Part shown: positions 7,714 through 14,904 of the stretch, in pieces | How the letters are laid out: every line of letters begins with the position of its first letter | Position numbering within the stretch: position 1 is the stretch's first letter | Source of the DNA: Streptomyces sp. CBMA29 | GTDB taxonomy: Bacteria; Actinomycetota; Actinomycetes; Streptomycetales; Streptomycetaceae | NCBI RefSeq assembly: GCF_014596445.1 | Contig: NZ_MECL01000220.1 | Location: forward strand, 62,001-126,000 | Length of the DNA: 64,000 bases | Direction of reading: 5' to 3' | The notes under the pieces: model-generated | Seen by the model: the letters and a program-made list of their open reading frames with translations, nothing else | Databases searched by the model: none | Told to the model about the DNA's origin: nothing | Position numbers and translations under genes: made by a program

Positions 7714-9396
7714 TCAGCGCACGCGGATGGTCACCGTCACGGTCTTGAGGACCGCGGGGAGCCTGGTGGTGTCGACCTTCAGGATCTCGCCGTTGTCGGG
7801 CTTGGACGTGGGCGGCAGGACCTTCTGGTGGACGGTCCAGGTGCCGTCGGGGTCCACGGCGATGGTGTCGATGCCGAAGTCGTCGTCGTTGGAGAGGTAG
7901 AGGGTCCGGCCGGCGTCGGCGGTGGCGACGCCCTCGACCTTGTCGTGGGCGAAGAAGGCGCCGGTGGGGTCGAGTTGGCTGACCAGGGTGCCGACGTTGA
8001 GATAGGGCTGCTTCTGGGCGACGTTGACGCCCGCGGCCGTGAGGGCGGTGAGAGCCGCGTTGGTGCCGCCCGTACCGACCAGCGCCTCGGGGGACTTGCC
8101 GCCGACGGTCAGGCCGCTGACGTCGGTGGCCCCGTTGATGTCGACCTGGTAGAGCGTCTTCGAGGCGAACGGCTCGTAGTTGCCGTCACGCTCGTCGACC
8201 AGGAATTTCGTGCTCGACAGCGCGGTGATCTCGCTGTTCGCCGCGCCCGTCGTCGCCGGGTTGTCCAGCAGGTACAGATACTGCTTCGCCTTGTACGTAC
8301 GGAGGTTGACCGCGATGATCCGGGTCGCCGCGACATTCGTCGCCTTCGTGCTGCCGAGGTCCGGCTGCTGGAGCGCGGACTGCATGACACCCACCAGCGT
8401 CGAGCCGTCCGGCGTGACCGTCAGGCCCTCCATGCCCTTGTTCTTGACGCGGTAAGCGAGTTCGGCCGGCAGATAGCCGACGATCTTGTGGAACGCGTTG
8501 TCGGCGCTGTCGCGGTACGGGGTCAGCCGCCCCAACTCGTAGCCGTCGGCGTCGAAGTGGGTGATGTAGGGGCCGTACTCGTCGGAGACCCAGAAGGTGC
8601 CGTCGCGCAGCGCGACCAGGCCCTCGGAGTCGTAGCCGTACGGGTCCTTGGCGACGGGAACGGGCTTGCCGCCGTTGGCGTTCGTCGCGTTGACGTCGTC
8701 GATCGTCTCGCTCGTGTCGTGCGGCGGACGGCCGCTGTAGTGGACGCCGCCCCGGCTCTTCGGGCCCTTCAGCGTGACCTGCCTGAGCAGCTTCGCCTTG
8801 CCGTCCACGAGCTGGAACTCGCCGATCTGCGGCGTGAAGTCGAGCAGCATCTCGGACTTGTTGCCGTCGGGGGCGTCGGCGTTCGGACCGCGGTCGGTCA
8901 GACCGTAGAAGTGCCCCGGCCTGCCCGGCACCGGCGCGAGCGACGAGCCGTAGCCCTCACCGGAGATGCGCGTGGTCGTGCCGCCGGGCCCCGCGACCGT
9001 GGCGAGCGGCGGCAGCGCCGACCCGTCGCGCCGCGTGTCCTTGAAGAGCCGCACGGCGTCGGTCGTCGTGTACGTGAAGGTGTCCGTGCCCGTGAAGCCG
9101 GGGCGCGGGGTGTACGTGAACGAGCCGTCCGCGTCGACCGTCGCCGTACCGTCCGACGGGTCCGTGTGCCGTACGACCGCGGTCGCGCCGACGTCGTTCC
9201 GCAGTACGTTGCCGGTGACCCTGCCGTGGCCGGAGAAGGTGTCGGCTCTCGCGCCGAAGTCGTGCGAAGGAGCCGAGATCCAGCCCGCGGTGTGGGCGGC
9301 GGCCGTGCCCGTGCCCACCACGACGAGGGTGGCGCCGATCGCGACGACGATCCGGGCGCGCTTGCGGGAGAAGCGTCCTGAAGTGCGTGATGTCAT
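7714..9396 (-). CDS. Secreted esterase-like phytase-family protein
   Basis: 560 residues from ATG at 9396 (MTSRTSGRFSRKR); an in-frame ATG at 9417 is also possible. A basic N-terminus and hydrophobic stretch (IVVAIGATLVVVGTGTAAAHT) form a signal peptide or anchor. A small Ig/cadherin-like domain follows (VTGNVLRND ... GSFTYTPRPGFTGTDTFTY). The main domain has beta-propeller-like blades with GLTDRGPNAD, DSEGLVALRDGTFWVSDEYG and GMEGLTVTPDGSTLVG, typical of the esterase-like activity of phytase family. The substrate is unknown. It is followed by a hairpin terminator and stands alone. Confidence 0.85.
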   Translation of the reverse strand: MTSRTSGRFSRKRARIVVAIGATLVVVGTGTAAAHTAGWISAPSHDFGARADTFSGHGRVTGNVLRNDVGATAVVRHTDPSDGTATVDADGSFTYTPRPGFTGTDTFTYTTTDAVRLFKDTRRDGSALPPLATVAGPGGTTTRISGEGYGSSLAPVPGRPGHFYGLTDRGPNADAPDGNKSEMLLDFTPQIGEFQLVDGKAKLLRQVTLKGPKSRGGVHYSGRPPHDTSETIDDVNATNANGGKPVPVAKDPYGYDSEGLVALRDGTFWVSDEYGPYITHFDADGYELGRLTPYRDSADNAFHKIVGYLPAELAYRVKNKGMEGLTVTPDGSTLVGVMQSALQQPDLGSTKATNVAATRIIAVNLRTYKAKQYLYLLDNPATTGAANSEITALSSTKFLVDERDGNYEPFASKTLYQVDINGATDVSGLTVGGKSPEALVGTGGTNAALTALTAAGVNVAQKQPYLNVGTLVSQLDPTGAFFAHDKVEGVATADAGRTLYLSNDDDFGIDTIAVDPDGTWTVHQKVLPPTSKPDNGEILKVDTTRLPAVLKTVTVTIRVR

Positions 9397-9473
9397 GGTC
9401 TTGAACCTGTCGGTCACCGGTGAACTGCGCGCCGACGACAGGTGAATGCCGGGTTCACGCCTCGGTGCGCGCT

Positions 9474-9505
9474 CGCGCCGGGCGGGGAACCTCCCGCCCG
9501 GCGCG
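9474..9505 (-). terminator. Terminator of the serine protease gene
   Basis: Stem of 13 bp (CGCGCCGGGCGGG / CCCGCCCGGCGCG) with a 6-base loop, 30 bases past the stop of the protease gene at 9535. Confidence 0.7.
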
Positions 9506-9534
9506 AACTCCCTGACATCACCGATGCCTGGGGA

Positions 9535-10554
9535 TCAGGCCGCACCCGCCGCCTGATACGTCGTCAGGGCCTCGTCGCCGAGATACGGGTGGTACTCGTT
9601 GTTGCCCGAGCTGACGCTGATGTTGCCGACCAGGTAGCCGGTGCCCGCGCCCGTGTCGAAGTTGGACAGGAAGCCGCCGCCGCTGGAGCCGCCGGACTGC
9701 ACGCAGTCGATGCCCCACATCGTGGAGTCGCCGCGCCCGGCGTCCGGATACTCCGTGCCCTCGCAGTGGTTGAGCTGCTCGCCGTTGCCCTCGGCGTCCG
9801 AGCCGCCGTAGCCGAAGGAGTGAACGTGCTGGCCGGTCGGCGAGTTGAAGGCGATGCCCTCCGCGCCGACGGTGTCCACCAGCGAACGGTTGTTGACGGT
9901 GTTCACCACCGCGTAGGCGAAGTCCCAGTTGGCGTTGCCGCCGGTCGAGACATAGCCGGACCACCAGTACAGGACGCGGGCGGAGAAGGTGCCGAACGGG
10001 CGGTTGCCGTGGTTGTAGCCGGGGATGAAGACCCAGTTCTGGTAGGACTCGCCGGTGCCCGCGTTGACGATGCAGTGGCCCGCGGTGAGGACCACCGACT
10101 TGTTGTCGGCGTTGGCGACGGTCGCGGAACAGGCGAAGGTGCCGCCCGAGGAGTTCTGGAAGAACACCTTGCCCGCGGTCGTGCTGATCAGGCCGCCGCC
10201 GTTCCACGCGGTGGGCGAGGACATCGGCGTGACCTCGCCGCCCGCCGTCGTGCTCGGACCCGCGACCGGCGGGACCGCCAGGCGGGGACCCGCGGTGGCG
10301 GGCGCCGCCGTCGTACGGGCGGCGGCCGTGCCCGTCGCGGCGGGCAGACCGGTCATGTCCTTCGCGTTGGTCACGTCCTTCGCGCCGCGCAGGCGCTCGG
10401 GTGTCCAGAAACGCTCCGCCGCGCTCTGCTGCGCGGCGGAGACGGACGTCTGACGGACGCCCGCGGGCGAGGCCGGCGCGGCATGCGCCGTGCCCGCCGT
10501 CCAGGCGGTCGCGGCGAGTGCTAACGCGCCGAGGAGAGCAGCCGATCGCTTCAT
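9535..10554 (-). CDS. Secreted trypsin-fold serine protease
   Basis: 339 residues from ATG at 10554, chosen because a signal peptide starts there (MKRSAALLGALALAATAWTAGTAHA) and a GGAG lies 7 to 10 bases upstream. A propeptide-like low-complexity stretch spans about 27-110. The S1-family catalytic triad is visible as His160 (VVLTAGHC), Asp211 (NWDFAYAVV) and Ser291 (GGSSGGGF). The mature domain resembles glutamyl-endopeptidase/trypsin-like extracellular proteases of actinomycetes. It is monocistronic, with its own terminator. Confidence 0.9.
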   Translation of the reverse strand: MKRSAALLGALALAATAWTAGTAHAAPASPAGVRQTSVSAAQQSAAERFWTPERLRGAKDVTNAKDMTGLPAATGTAAARTTAAPATAGPRLAVPPVAGPSTTAGGEVTPMSSPTAWNGGGLISTTAGKVFFQNSSGGTFACSATVANADNKSVVLTAGHCIVNAGTGESYQNWVFIPGYNHGNRPFGTFSARVLYWWSGYVSTGGNANWDFAYAVVNTVNNRSLVDTVGAEGIAFNSPTGQHVHSFGYGGSDAEGNGEQLNHCEGTEYPDAGRGDSTMWGIDCVQSGGSSGGGFLSNFDTGAGTGYLVGNISVSSGNNEYHPYLGDEALTTYQAAGAA

Positions 10555-10823
10555 AGCGACAACTCCAAGTCCTTTTGGGGGAAGGGGGAGTGCGTGGTGG
10601 GGCCAGTGGTGCAGAAATCCACTCGAATCCGCCTCGACAACGTTGTCCAACCGCACCTGCGTAACGTTGCCGAAACGTGAGCGGGTGCCACGCTAACTCC
10701 GTAAGAGTGTCGTGTCCATGGCATCTTCAGCCGAATGTGAGTGGCTGGTGGTACGTGTGGGGCGACGGGCCGTGACTGTGCGGGGGGTGCGCGGGGGAGT
10801 ATGCGGGGGAGTGTGCGGACACG
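10555..10823. other. Non-coding region upstream of the protease
   Basis: This is the leader of the protease gene (minus strand) up to the hairpin that ends the csbD-like gene. It is locally G-rich (GGGGGAGTATGCGGGGGAGTG near 10794-10814). No convincing ORF or operator was recognised. Confidence 0.5.
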
Positions 10824-10863
10824 CGCGCGCCCCCCGGGAGGTGATCCTCCTGGGGGGCGCGCG
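10824..10863 (-). terminator. Terminator of the csbD-like gene
   Basis: An 18-bp stem (CGCGCGCCCCCCGGGAGG / CCTCCTGGGGGGCGCGCG, one G-U pair) with a TGAT loop, 26 bases past the stop at 10889. This is one of the strongest hairpins in the window. Confidence 0.85.
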
Positions 10864-10888
10864 AGGGGCGAGGCGGGGGCTTGCGCCC

Positions 10889-11089
10889 TCAGTCGTCGCT
10901 CTTGTTGCTGTGGAAGACGTCCTTGACGGCGTCCTTGACCTTCTCGCCGGCCTGACGGGCATCGCCCTTGGCCTGGTCGGCACGGCCCTCGGCCTCAAGG
11001 CTCTCGTTGCCGACGGCGTGACCGACGGTCTCCTTGGCCTTGCCCTTCACCTGGTCGACCTTGGCCTTCGCCTTGTCACTGTCGCTCAT
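10889..11089 (-). CDS. CsbD family stress protein
   Basis: 66 residues, almost all charged and amphipathic helix: AKVDQVKGKAKETVGHAVGN, then EAEGRADQAKGDARQAGEKV. This K/G/E-rich repeat is the CsbD signature. CsbD proteins are small cytosolic proteins under general-stress sigma control in Gram-positive bacteria; their biochemical role is unknown. The next two genes on the same strand encode small membrane stress proteins, so the three probably share regulation. Confidence 0.92.
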   Translation of the reverse strand: MSDSDKAKAKVDQVKGKAKETVGHAVGNESLEAEGRADQAKGDARQAGEKVKDAVKDVFHSNKSDD

Positions 11090-11167
11090 GATGAATTCCT
11101 CTTTTCTGGCTCTGTGCCGTGCGGTTTTTCCCGGTGCTTTTCCTGTTTCGCTTGGCTGCCCGGCCGC

Positions 11168-11338
11168 TTACCAGCGGTACCAGCGGCCCCGGCTGCCACT
11201 CGATCCGGTCGAGCGCGCCACGAATCCGAGCGCCCACAGGACCAGTACCACGATACCGATCCACAAAAGCAGCTTCACGGCGAAGCCCGCGCCGATGAGA
11301 ATCAGCGCCAGTAGAAGAACGATGAGCAACGGTGCCAT
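11168..11338 (-). CDS. Small hydrophobic membrane protein
   Basis: 56 residues from ATG at 11338, with AGGAGG ten bases upstream. Two adjacent hydrophobic helices (APLLIVLLLALILIGAGFAV and LLLWIGIVVLVLWALGFVA) are followed by a Ser/Arg/Trp tail (SGSRGRWYRW). The family is common in streptomycetes as 'hydrophobic protein' and has no known function. It lies between csbD-like and GlsB-like genes, which suggests a role in envelope stress. Confidence 0.85.
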   Translation of the reverse strand: MAPLLIVLLLALILIGAGFAVKLLLWIGIVVLVLWALGFVARSTGSSGSRGRWYRW

Positions 11339-11412
11339 GACGATCAACCTCCTGAAGTGTCTTCTGCCCCGGGATTCAGCGGCCAATCAGCAGGGCCGCG
11401 AGCGCCTGGGGC

Positions 11413-11679
11413 TCAGGCGCGGCGTCGATCGGTCACGACGCGGTAGATGACCAGCAGGATCAGCGAGCCGACAATGGCCGCGATCCACGTGGACAGATGG
11501 AAGAAGCCCTTGATCGAGTGGACGTGGAAGATGACCTTGCCCAGCCAGCCGCCGAGCAGCCCACCGAGAATGCCGATGATCATCGTCACGATGACACCAC
11601 CCGGGTCGCGACCCGGCATCAGTGCCTTGGCGATAGCCCCGGCCAGCAGTCCGATGATGATCCATGCGAGAATTCCCAC
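11413..11679 (-). CDS. GlsB/YeaQ/YmgE family stress membrane protein
   Basis: 88 residues from GTG at 11679 (VGILAWIIIGLLAGAIAKAL), with GAAGAGG just upstream. It has three hydrophobic helices with the family's glycine zipper (IIGILGGLLGGWLGKVI) and the PGRDPGG turn. It belongs to the transglycosylase-associated/YeaQ family, linked to general stress. A longer in-frame ATG at 11724 exists, but it would add a polar leader that relatives lack. Confidence 0.9.
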   Translation of the reverse strand: MGILAWIIIGLLAGAIAKALMPGRDPGGVIVTMIIGILGGLLGGWLGKVIFHVHSIKGFFHLSTWIAAIVGSLILLVIYRVVTDRRRA

Positions 11680-11802
11680 GACGCCCTCTTCCCCTTCTGT
11701 CCCCCGGAAAATCCCTGTCGACAACCGCCTTTACCGGCTCGCGCCTTTCAAACACGCGTACCCACGGAAGATCTCGCGCGCCGATGTCCGGGCGGACGCG
11801 AG

Positions 11803-11832
11803 AGCGGGGCCGACCGGCCGGTCGGCCCCGCT
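11803..11832 (-). terminator. Terminator of the glycosidase-like gene
   Basis: Perfect 13-bp stem (AGCGGGGCCGACC / GGTCGGCCCCGCT) around GGCC, 36 bases past the stop at 11869. Confidence 0.8.
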
Positions 11833-11868
11833 GAGTACGCGTTTTCCGCGCGGGTCGGTCCCCGGGAA

Positions 11869-14409
11869 TCAGGGCGTGATGGAGAGCACCGCGCGGTCGC
11901 CGCCCGACGCGCTGGGGTCGGCGGTGGCGGTGAAGCGGAAGAGCTTGGTGCCGGTGTCGTAGCTGACGGCGCCGACGGAGCCGGTGGTGGCGGCCACCGT
12001 GGGCTTCCGGGGGGCGTAGCCGTGGAGGGTGACGGGCGCCTCGCCCGGCGCGAAGGAGACCGTGGCGCGGACGGTGCCGTCGTCGCTGAGGTGCTCGACG
12101 CGCTTGTCGCCGTGCGAGACGAACTTTCCCGCGTCGCCGAGGAAGGCGATACCGGAGGCGCCGACGGGCGCGACGACCCAGTACGTGCCGGTGCCGACGG
12201 TGGCGCTGACCGTACCGCCCTGCGGGATCAGGCTGCCCTTGGCGGCGAAGTAGTCATAGGCGTAGGCCGGTCCGGTCTGGCCGAGGGAGGCCAGGGTGAA
12301 GGACGCGGTCTGGGACGGGCCGGTGGGTACGGAGCTCTGCGTGACGCCGAGCCAGTCGACGTTGGCGCCGCTGAAGCCGATGGCGGTGGCGCGAACGGTG
12401 TTGGCGCCCTTGGCCAGTTGGGCGGTGAGAGCCACGACACCCCACGTCGTCCACGAGCCGGTGGCGGGGAAGGACAGATTCCGCGCGGCGGCCCCGTTGA
12501 CGCTGATGCCGAGCGGCCGGTCGTTGAAGGTCGCGTTCGCGTAGCGGAAGGTCAGCGTGTACGAACCGGCCGCGGGCGCCTGTACCGTCCACTGCACGTA
12601 GTCACCGCTCGCGTTCACGTAGTCCGCGTAACCGGTGCCCGTATAGCCGGAGTTGTCGCTGCCGACCACCGCGCCCGACAAGGTGGCGCTCTCCGCCTGG
12701 TAGGTCTGCTGGGGCGCGACGGTCTTGCGGGCGTACGCGAACACGTAGCGGTAGTCGAGCCCGACGTGCGCCACGCGCGTACTGGCGATCATGGCGGGCT
12801 GGGTTCCGGCGGCGTCGCCGACGTACGTGGCGTCGGACGGGACGATCGGCACATCGGGCTTGACGAGGACGCCGTCGGGGCGGGCGACCATGGCGAGGTT
12901 GGCGGCGTTCACCTTGCCGAGCGCGTCGCCGACGCCGACCGGTCCGGCCGAGAGGTTCGCCAGCAGAAGGTTGTTGATCTCGCCGCTCATGAACACGTCG
13001 ACCCAGGGCCACACGCCGAGCGAGCCCGCGAACTGCGAGTCGTAGAGGAAGGCGTCCCACTTCGGCCGGTCGAAGCGGTCGTCGCTGACCCGGATCGTGG
13101 TGAGGTTGTCGTAGAGCACGCTCTGGAGGTAGTCGCGCGGCAGCGCCATGCAGTACTGCATGTCCAGGCCGTTCGCGGTGGCCGAGGCGGCCATGTTGGT
13201 GAACAGCGCGTCGGCGTCGGTCAGATTCTCCGCGGGCTTGGCGTTGGTGCACAGCCAGTCCTGCTCGAAGACGGTGACGCCGCCGTCCTTCAGGTAGGCC
13301 ATGACGCTCTGCCAGAACTTCGGGTCGATGACGATGTCGTTCGAGAACTGGTACTGCCCGTGGTACGGGCTCGACTTGTCCATCCACCGCGCGTGCGTGG
13401 TCAGCGGCATCCCCAACTGCTTCTGGAACGCGGCCAGTCCGTCAGGGAACAGCTCCTTGTCCGCCTCGTACAGGTACGTGCCGTCGCCGACGTTCCAGGC
13501 GGCGTTCGGCCCTTTCGGGTACCACCAACTGTCGAGCTGCATATAGCCCATGGGCACCTTCTTGGACTTCCACTCGTCGCGTACGGCCAGCAGCGTGCCC
13601 GCGTACCCCTTCGAGGCGTCGTACTTGTAGTAGTAGTCCGCGCCGTTGTCGGTCCAGTAGCCCAGCGTGTTGAGGATCGCGCCCTTGTCGTTGGCGGGCA
13701 GCGTCTTGCCCGAGAGAGCGGTCAGCGCCGCGCCCCACGCGTGGTACGAGGCGCCGACGCCCGCCTTGACCGACAGGACCGTCCTGCGCGTGTACCCGGC
13801 CGGCAGCGTGGCGACGGAACCGAGCACTCCCGCCGCGATGGAGCCGTCCGCGGCCTGCGTGGTCTGCGCCTCCTGGAAGTGGTCGGCGGCCGACAGCACG
13901 AAGGTGTTGCCCGAGCCGTCGAAGAACACCCACGGGCTGTCCCCCGCGCCGGTGAAGGTGTTGAACTGGTACTTCCCGAAGCACGCCCGGTGGCTCATGC
14001 TGTGCGCGAGCTTCGGGTAGCCGGTCAGGGTCGGGAACGGATTCGCGTTCGCCGCCGCCTTCACGTACGTGTCGGTGAAGATGACGCACGACGCGCTGTC
14101 GTACACCCGGATCGCGCCCTTGCGCGCGCCCGACCTGAAGGTGAACGTCGTCTCGGTGTACGGGCCCAGCGCGTCCGTCCCCGACCCGGTGGCGATCCCG
14201 GTGGCCGCCCCGACCGACCCGCTGAACGTCCAGCCCAGCACGCCCGCCGTCACCTGCCAGGCGCCCGCCGCGTTCACCGTCCCGTGCAGCGCCGTCGGCG
14301 TGACCGTGCCCGCGCTCGCCCGCCCCGCCGCGCCTGCCAGCGGTAACGCCACGGCGGCCGACCCGACACCGGCGGCCTTGATGAAGTCACGACGGCTGAA
14401 TCCGCTCAT
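11869..14409 (-). CDS. Tat-exported glycoside hydrolase-like protein with CBM
   Basis: 846 residues from ATG at 14409, with AGGAG 6 to 10 bases upstream. The N-terminus is a twin-arginine signal (SRRDFIKAAGVGSAAVALPL). The central region resembles a TIM-barrel glycosidase, with YMQLDSWWYPKG, TTHARWMD, VFEQDWLC and PWVDVFMSGE holding candidate acidic residues. A carbohydrate-binding module of the CBM35/CBM6 type follows near residues 595-720 (YQAESATLSGAV, GYADYVN, AAGSYTLTFRYAN). I cannot place it firmly in one GH family; alpha-galactosidase-like is my best guess. A LacI-type palindrome and a pentanucleotide repeat lie in its leader. Confidence 0.8.
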   Translation of the reverse strand: MSGFSRRDFIKAAGVGSAAVALPLAGAAGRASAGTVTPTALHGTVNAAGAWQVTAGVLGWTFSGSVGAATGIATGSGTDALGPYTETTFTFRSGARKGAIRVYDSASCVIFTDTYVKAAANANPFPTLTGYPKLAHSMSHRACFGKYQFNTFTGAGDSPWVFFDGSGNTFVLSAADHFQEAQTTQAADGSIAAGVLGSVATLPAGYTRRTVLSVKAGVGASYHAWGAALTALSGKTLPANDKGAILNTLGYWTDNGADYYYKYDASKGYAGTLLAVRDEWKSKKVPMGYMQLDSWWYPKGPNAAWNVGDGTYLYEADKELFPDGLAAFQKQLGMPLTTHARWMDKSSPYHGQYQFSNDIVIDPKFWQSVMAYLKDGGVTVFEQDWLCTNAKPAENLTDADALFTNMAASATANGLDMQYCMALPRDYLQSVLYDNLTTIRVSDDRFDRPKWDAFLYDSQFAGSLGVWPWVDVFMSGEINNLLLANLSAGPVGVGDALGKVNAANLAMVARPDGVLVKPDVPIVPSDATYVGDAAGTQPAMIASTRVAHVGLDYRYVFAYARKTVAPQQTYQAESATLSGAVVGSDNSGYTGTGYADYVNASGDYVQWTVQAPAAGSYTLTFRYANATFNDRPLGISVNGAAARNLSFPATGSWTTWGVVALTAQLAKGANTVRATAIGFSGANVDWLGVTQSSVPTGPSQTASFTLASLGQTGPAYAYDYFAAKGSLIPQGGTVSATVGTGTYWVVAPVGASGIAFLGDAGKFVSHGDKRVEHLSDDGTVRATVSFAPGEAPVTLHGYAPRKPTVAATTGSVGAVSYDTGTKLFRFTATADPSASGGDRAVLSITP

Positions 14410-14470
14410 GAAGTGCTCCTCGTCTCGCTGTTTCGTCGTCATGGGGGGCCGGACGAGTCCGGAAGATCGA

Positions 14471-14500
14471 GCGATGCGATGCGATGCGATGCGATGCGAT
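14471..14500. repeat. Pentanucleotide microsatellite GCGAT x6
   Basis: Six exact copies of GCGAT in the 5' leader of the minus-strand glycosidase-like gene, 62 bases upstream of its ATG. Repeats of this kind can change length by slippage. Here it would alter promoter or leader spacing and not the reading frame. Confidence 0.9.
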
Positions 14501-14633
14501 GCGGTGTGTGGCGCGAGCCCTTCGCCCCGCCAGGGGCGGCGGTGGACAGTGTGCTGTCGTGTTTCTTTTGAGGTCAAGGCTCACGCGAGGGAAACATTTC
14601 CCAACATCTCCGGCGTGACGACAAGCCGCAGGT

Positions 14634-14645
14634 GAGAGCGCTCTC
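14634..14645. promoter_or_regulatory. LacI-family operator-like palindrome
   Basis: Perfect 12-bp palindrome GAGAGCGCTCTC with the central CG step of LacI/GalR-family operators. It sits between two divergent carbohydrate-active genes, nearer the minus-strand one, and differs from the CebR-type box at 14838. A second local sugar regulator could bind here. Confidence 0.5.
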
Positions 14646-14837
14646 CGGTCAGCATGTTGTTACATGTTCTTGTATGTGAACGACCCTCTCGGGTCGTCAG
14701 GCGGGAGAGGTTCCACGCGATTCATCTCCTGGCGCATTGGCCGCGTACGTGAACCGCTGCGCGACCCGCGTCGCGCACACTCGCCGCCCTGGATCGGGGC
14801 GTGCGAACCATTGACAGCGGAGGTGGCCGCCCGCATT

Positions 14838-14853
14838 GTGGGAGCGCTCCCAC
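14838..14853. promoter_or_regulatory. CebR-type operator
   Basis: The 16-bp palindrome GTGGGAGCGCTCCCAC contains the 14-bp TGGGAGCGCTCCCA known as the binding site of CebR, the LacI-family cello-oligosaccharide repressor of streptomycetes. It lies 52 bases upstream of the GTG of the plus-strand cellulose-binding hydrolase, the expected place for a repressor. Confidence 0.85.
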
Positions 14854-14904
14854 GCGTACGCGGCACGACCCCCCCACATCCCGCCTCCCGAAGGTGAGTA
14901 CGCC

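Noticed and set aside
11497..14346. 949-codon open frame on the plus strand
   Set aside because: It is antisense to the Tat-exported glycosidase-like gene and composed of low-complexity Gly/Arg/Val text with no motif.
14471..14500. Possible CRISPR-like repeat
   Set aside because: It is a 5-base microsatellite with no spacers.
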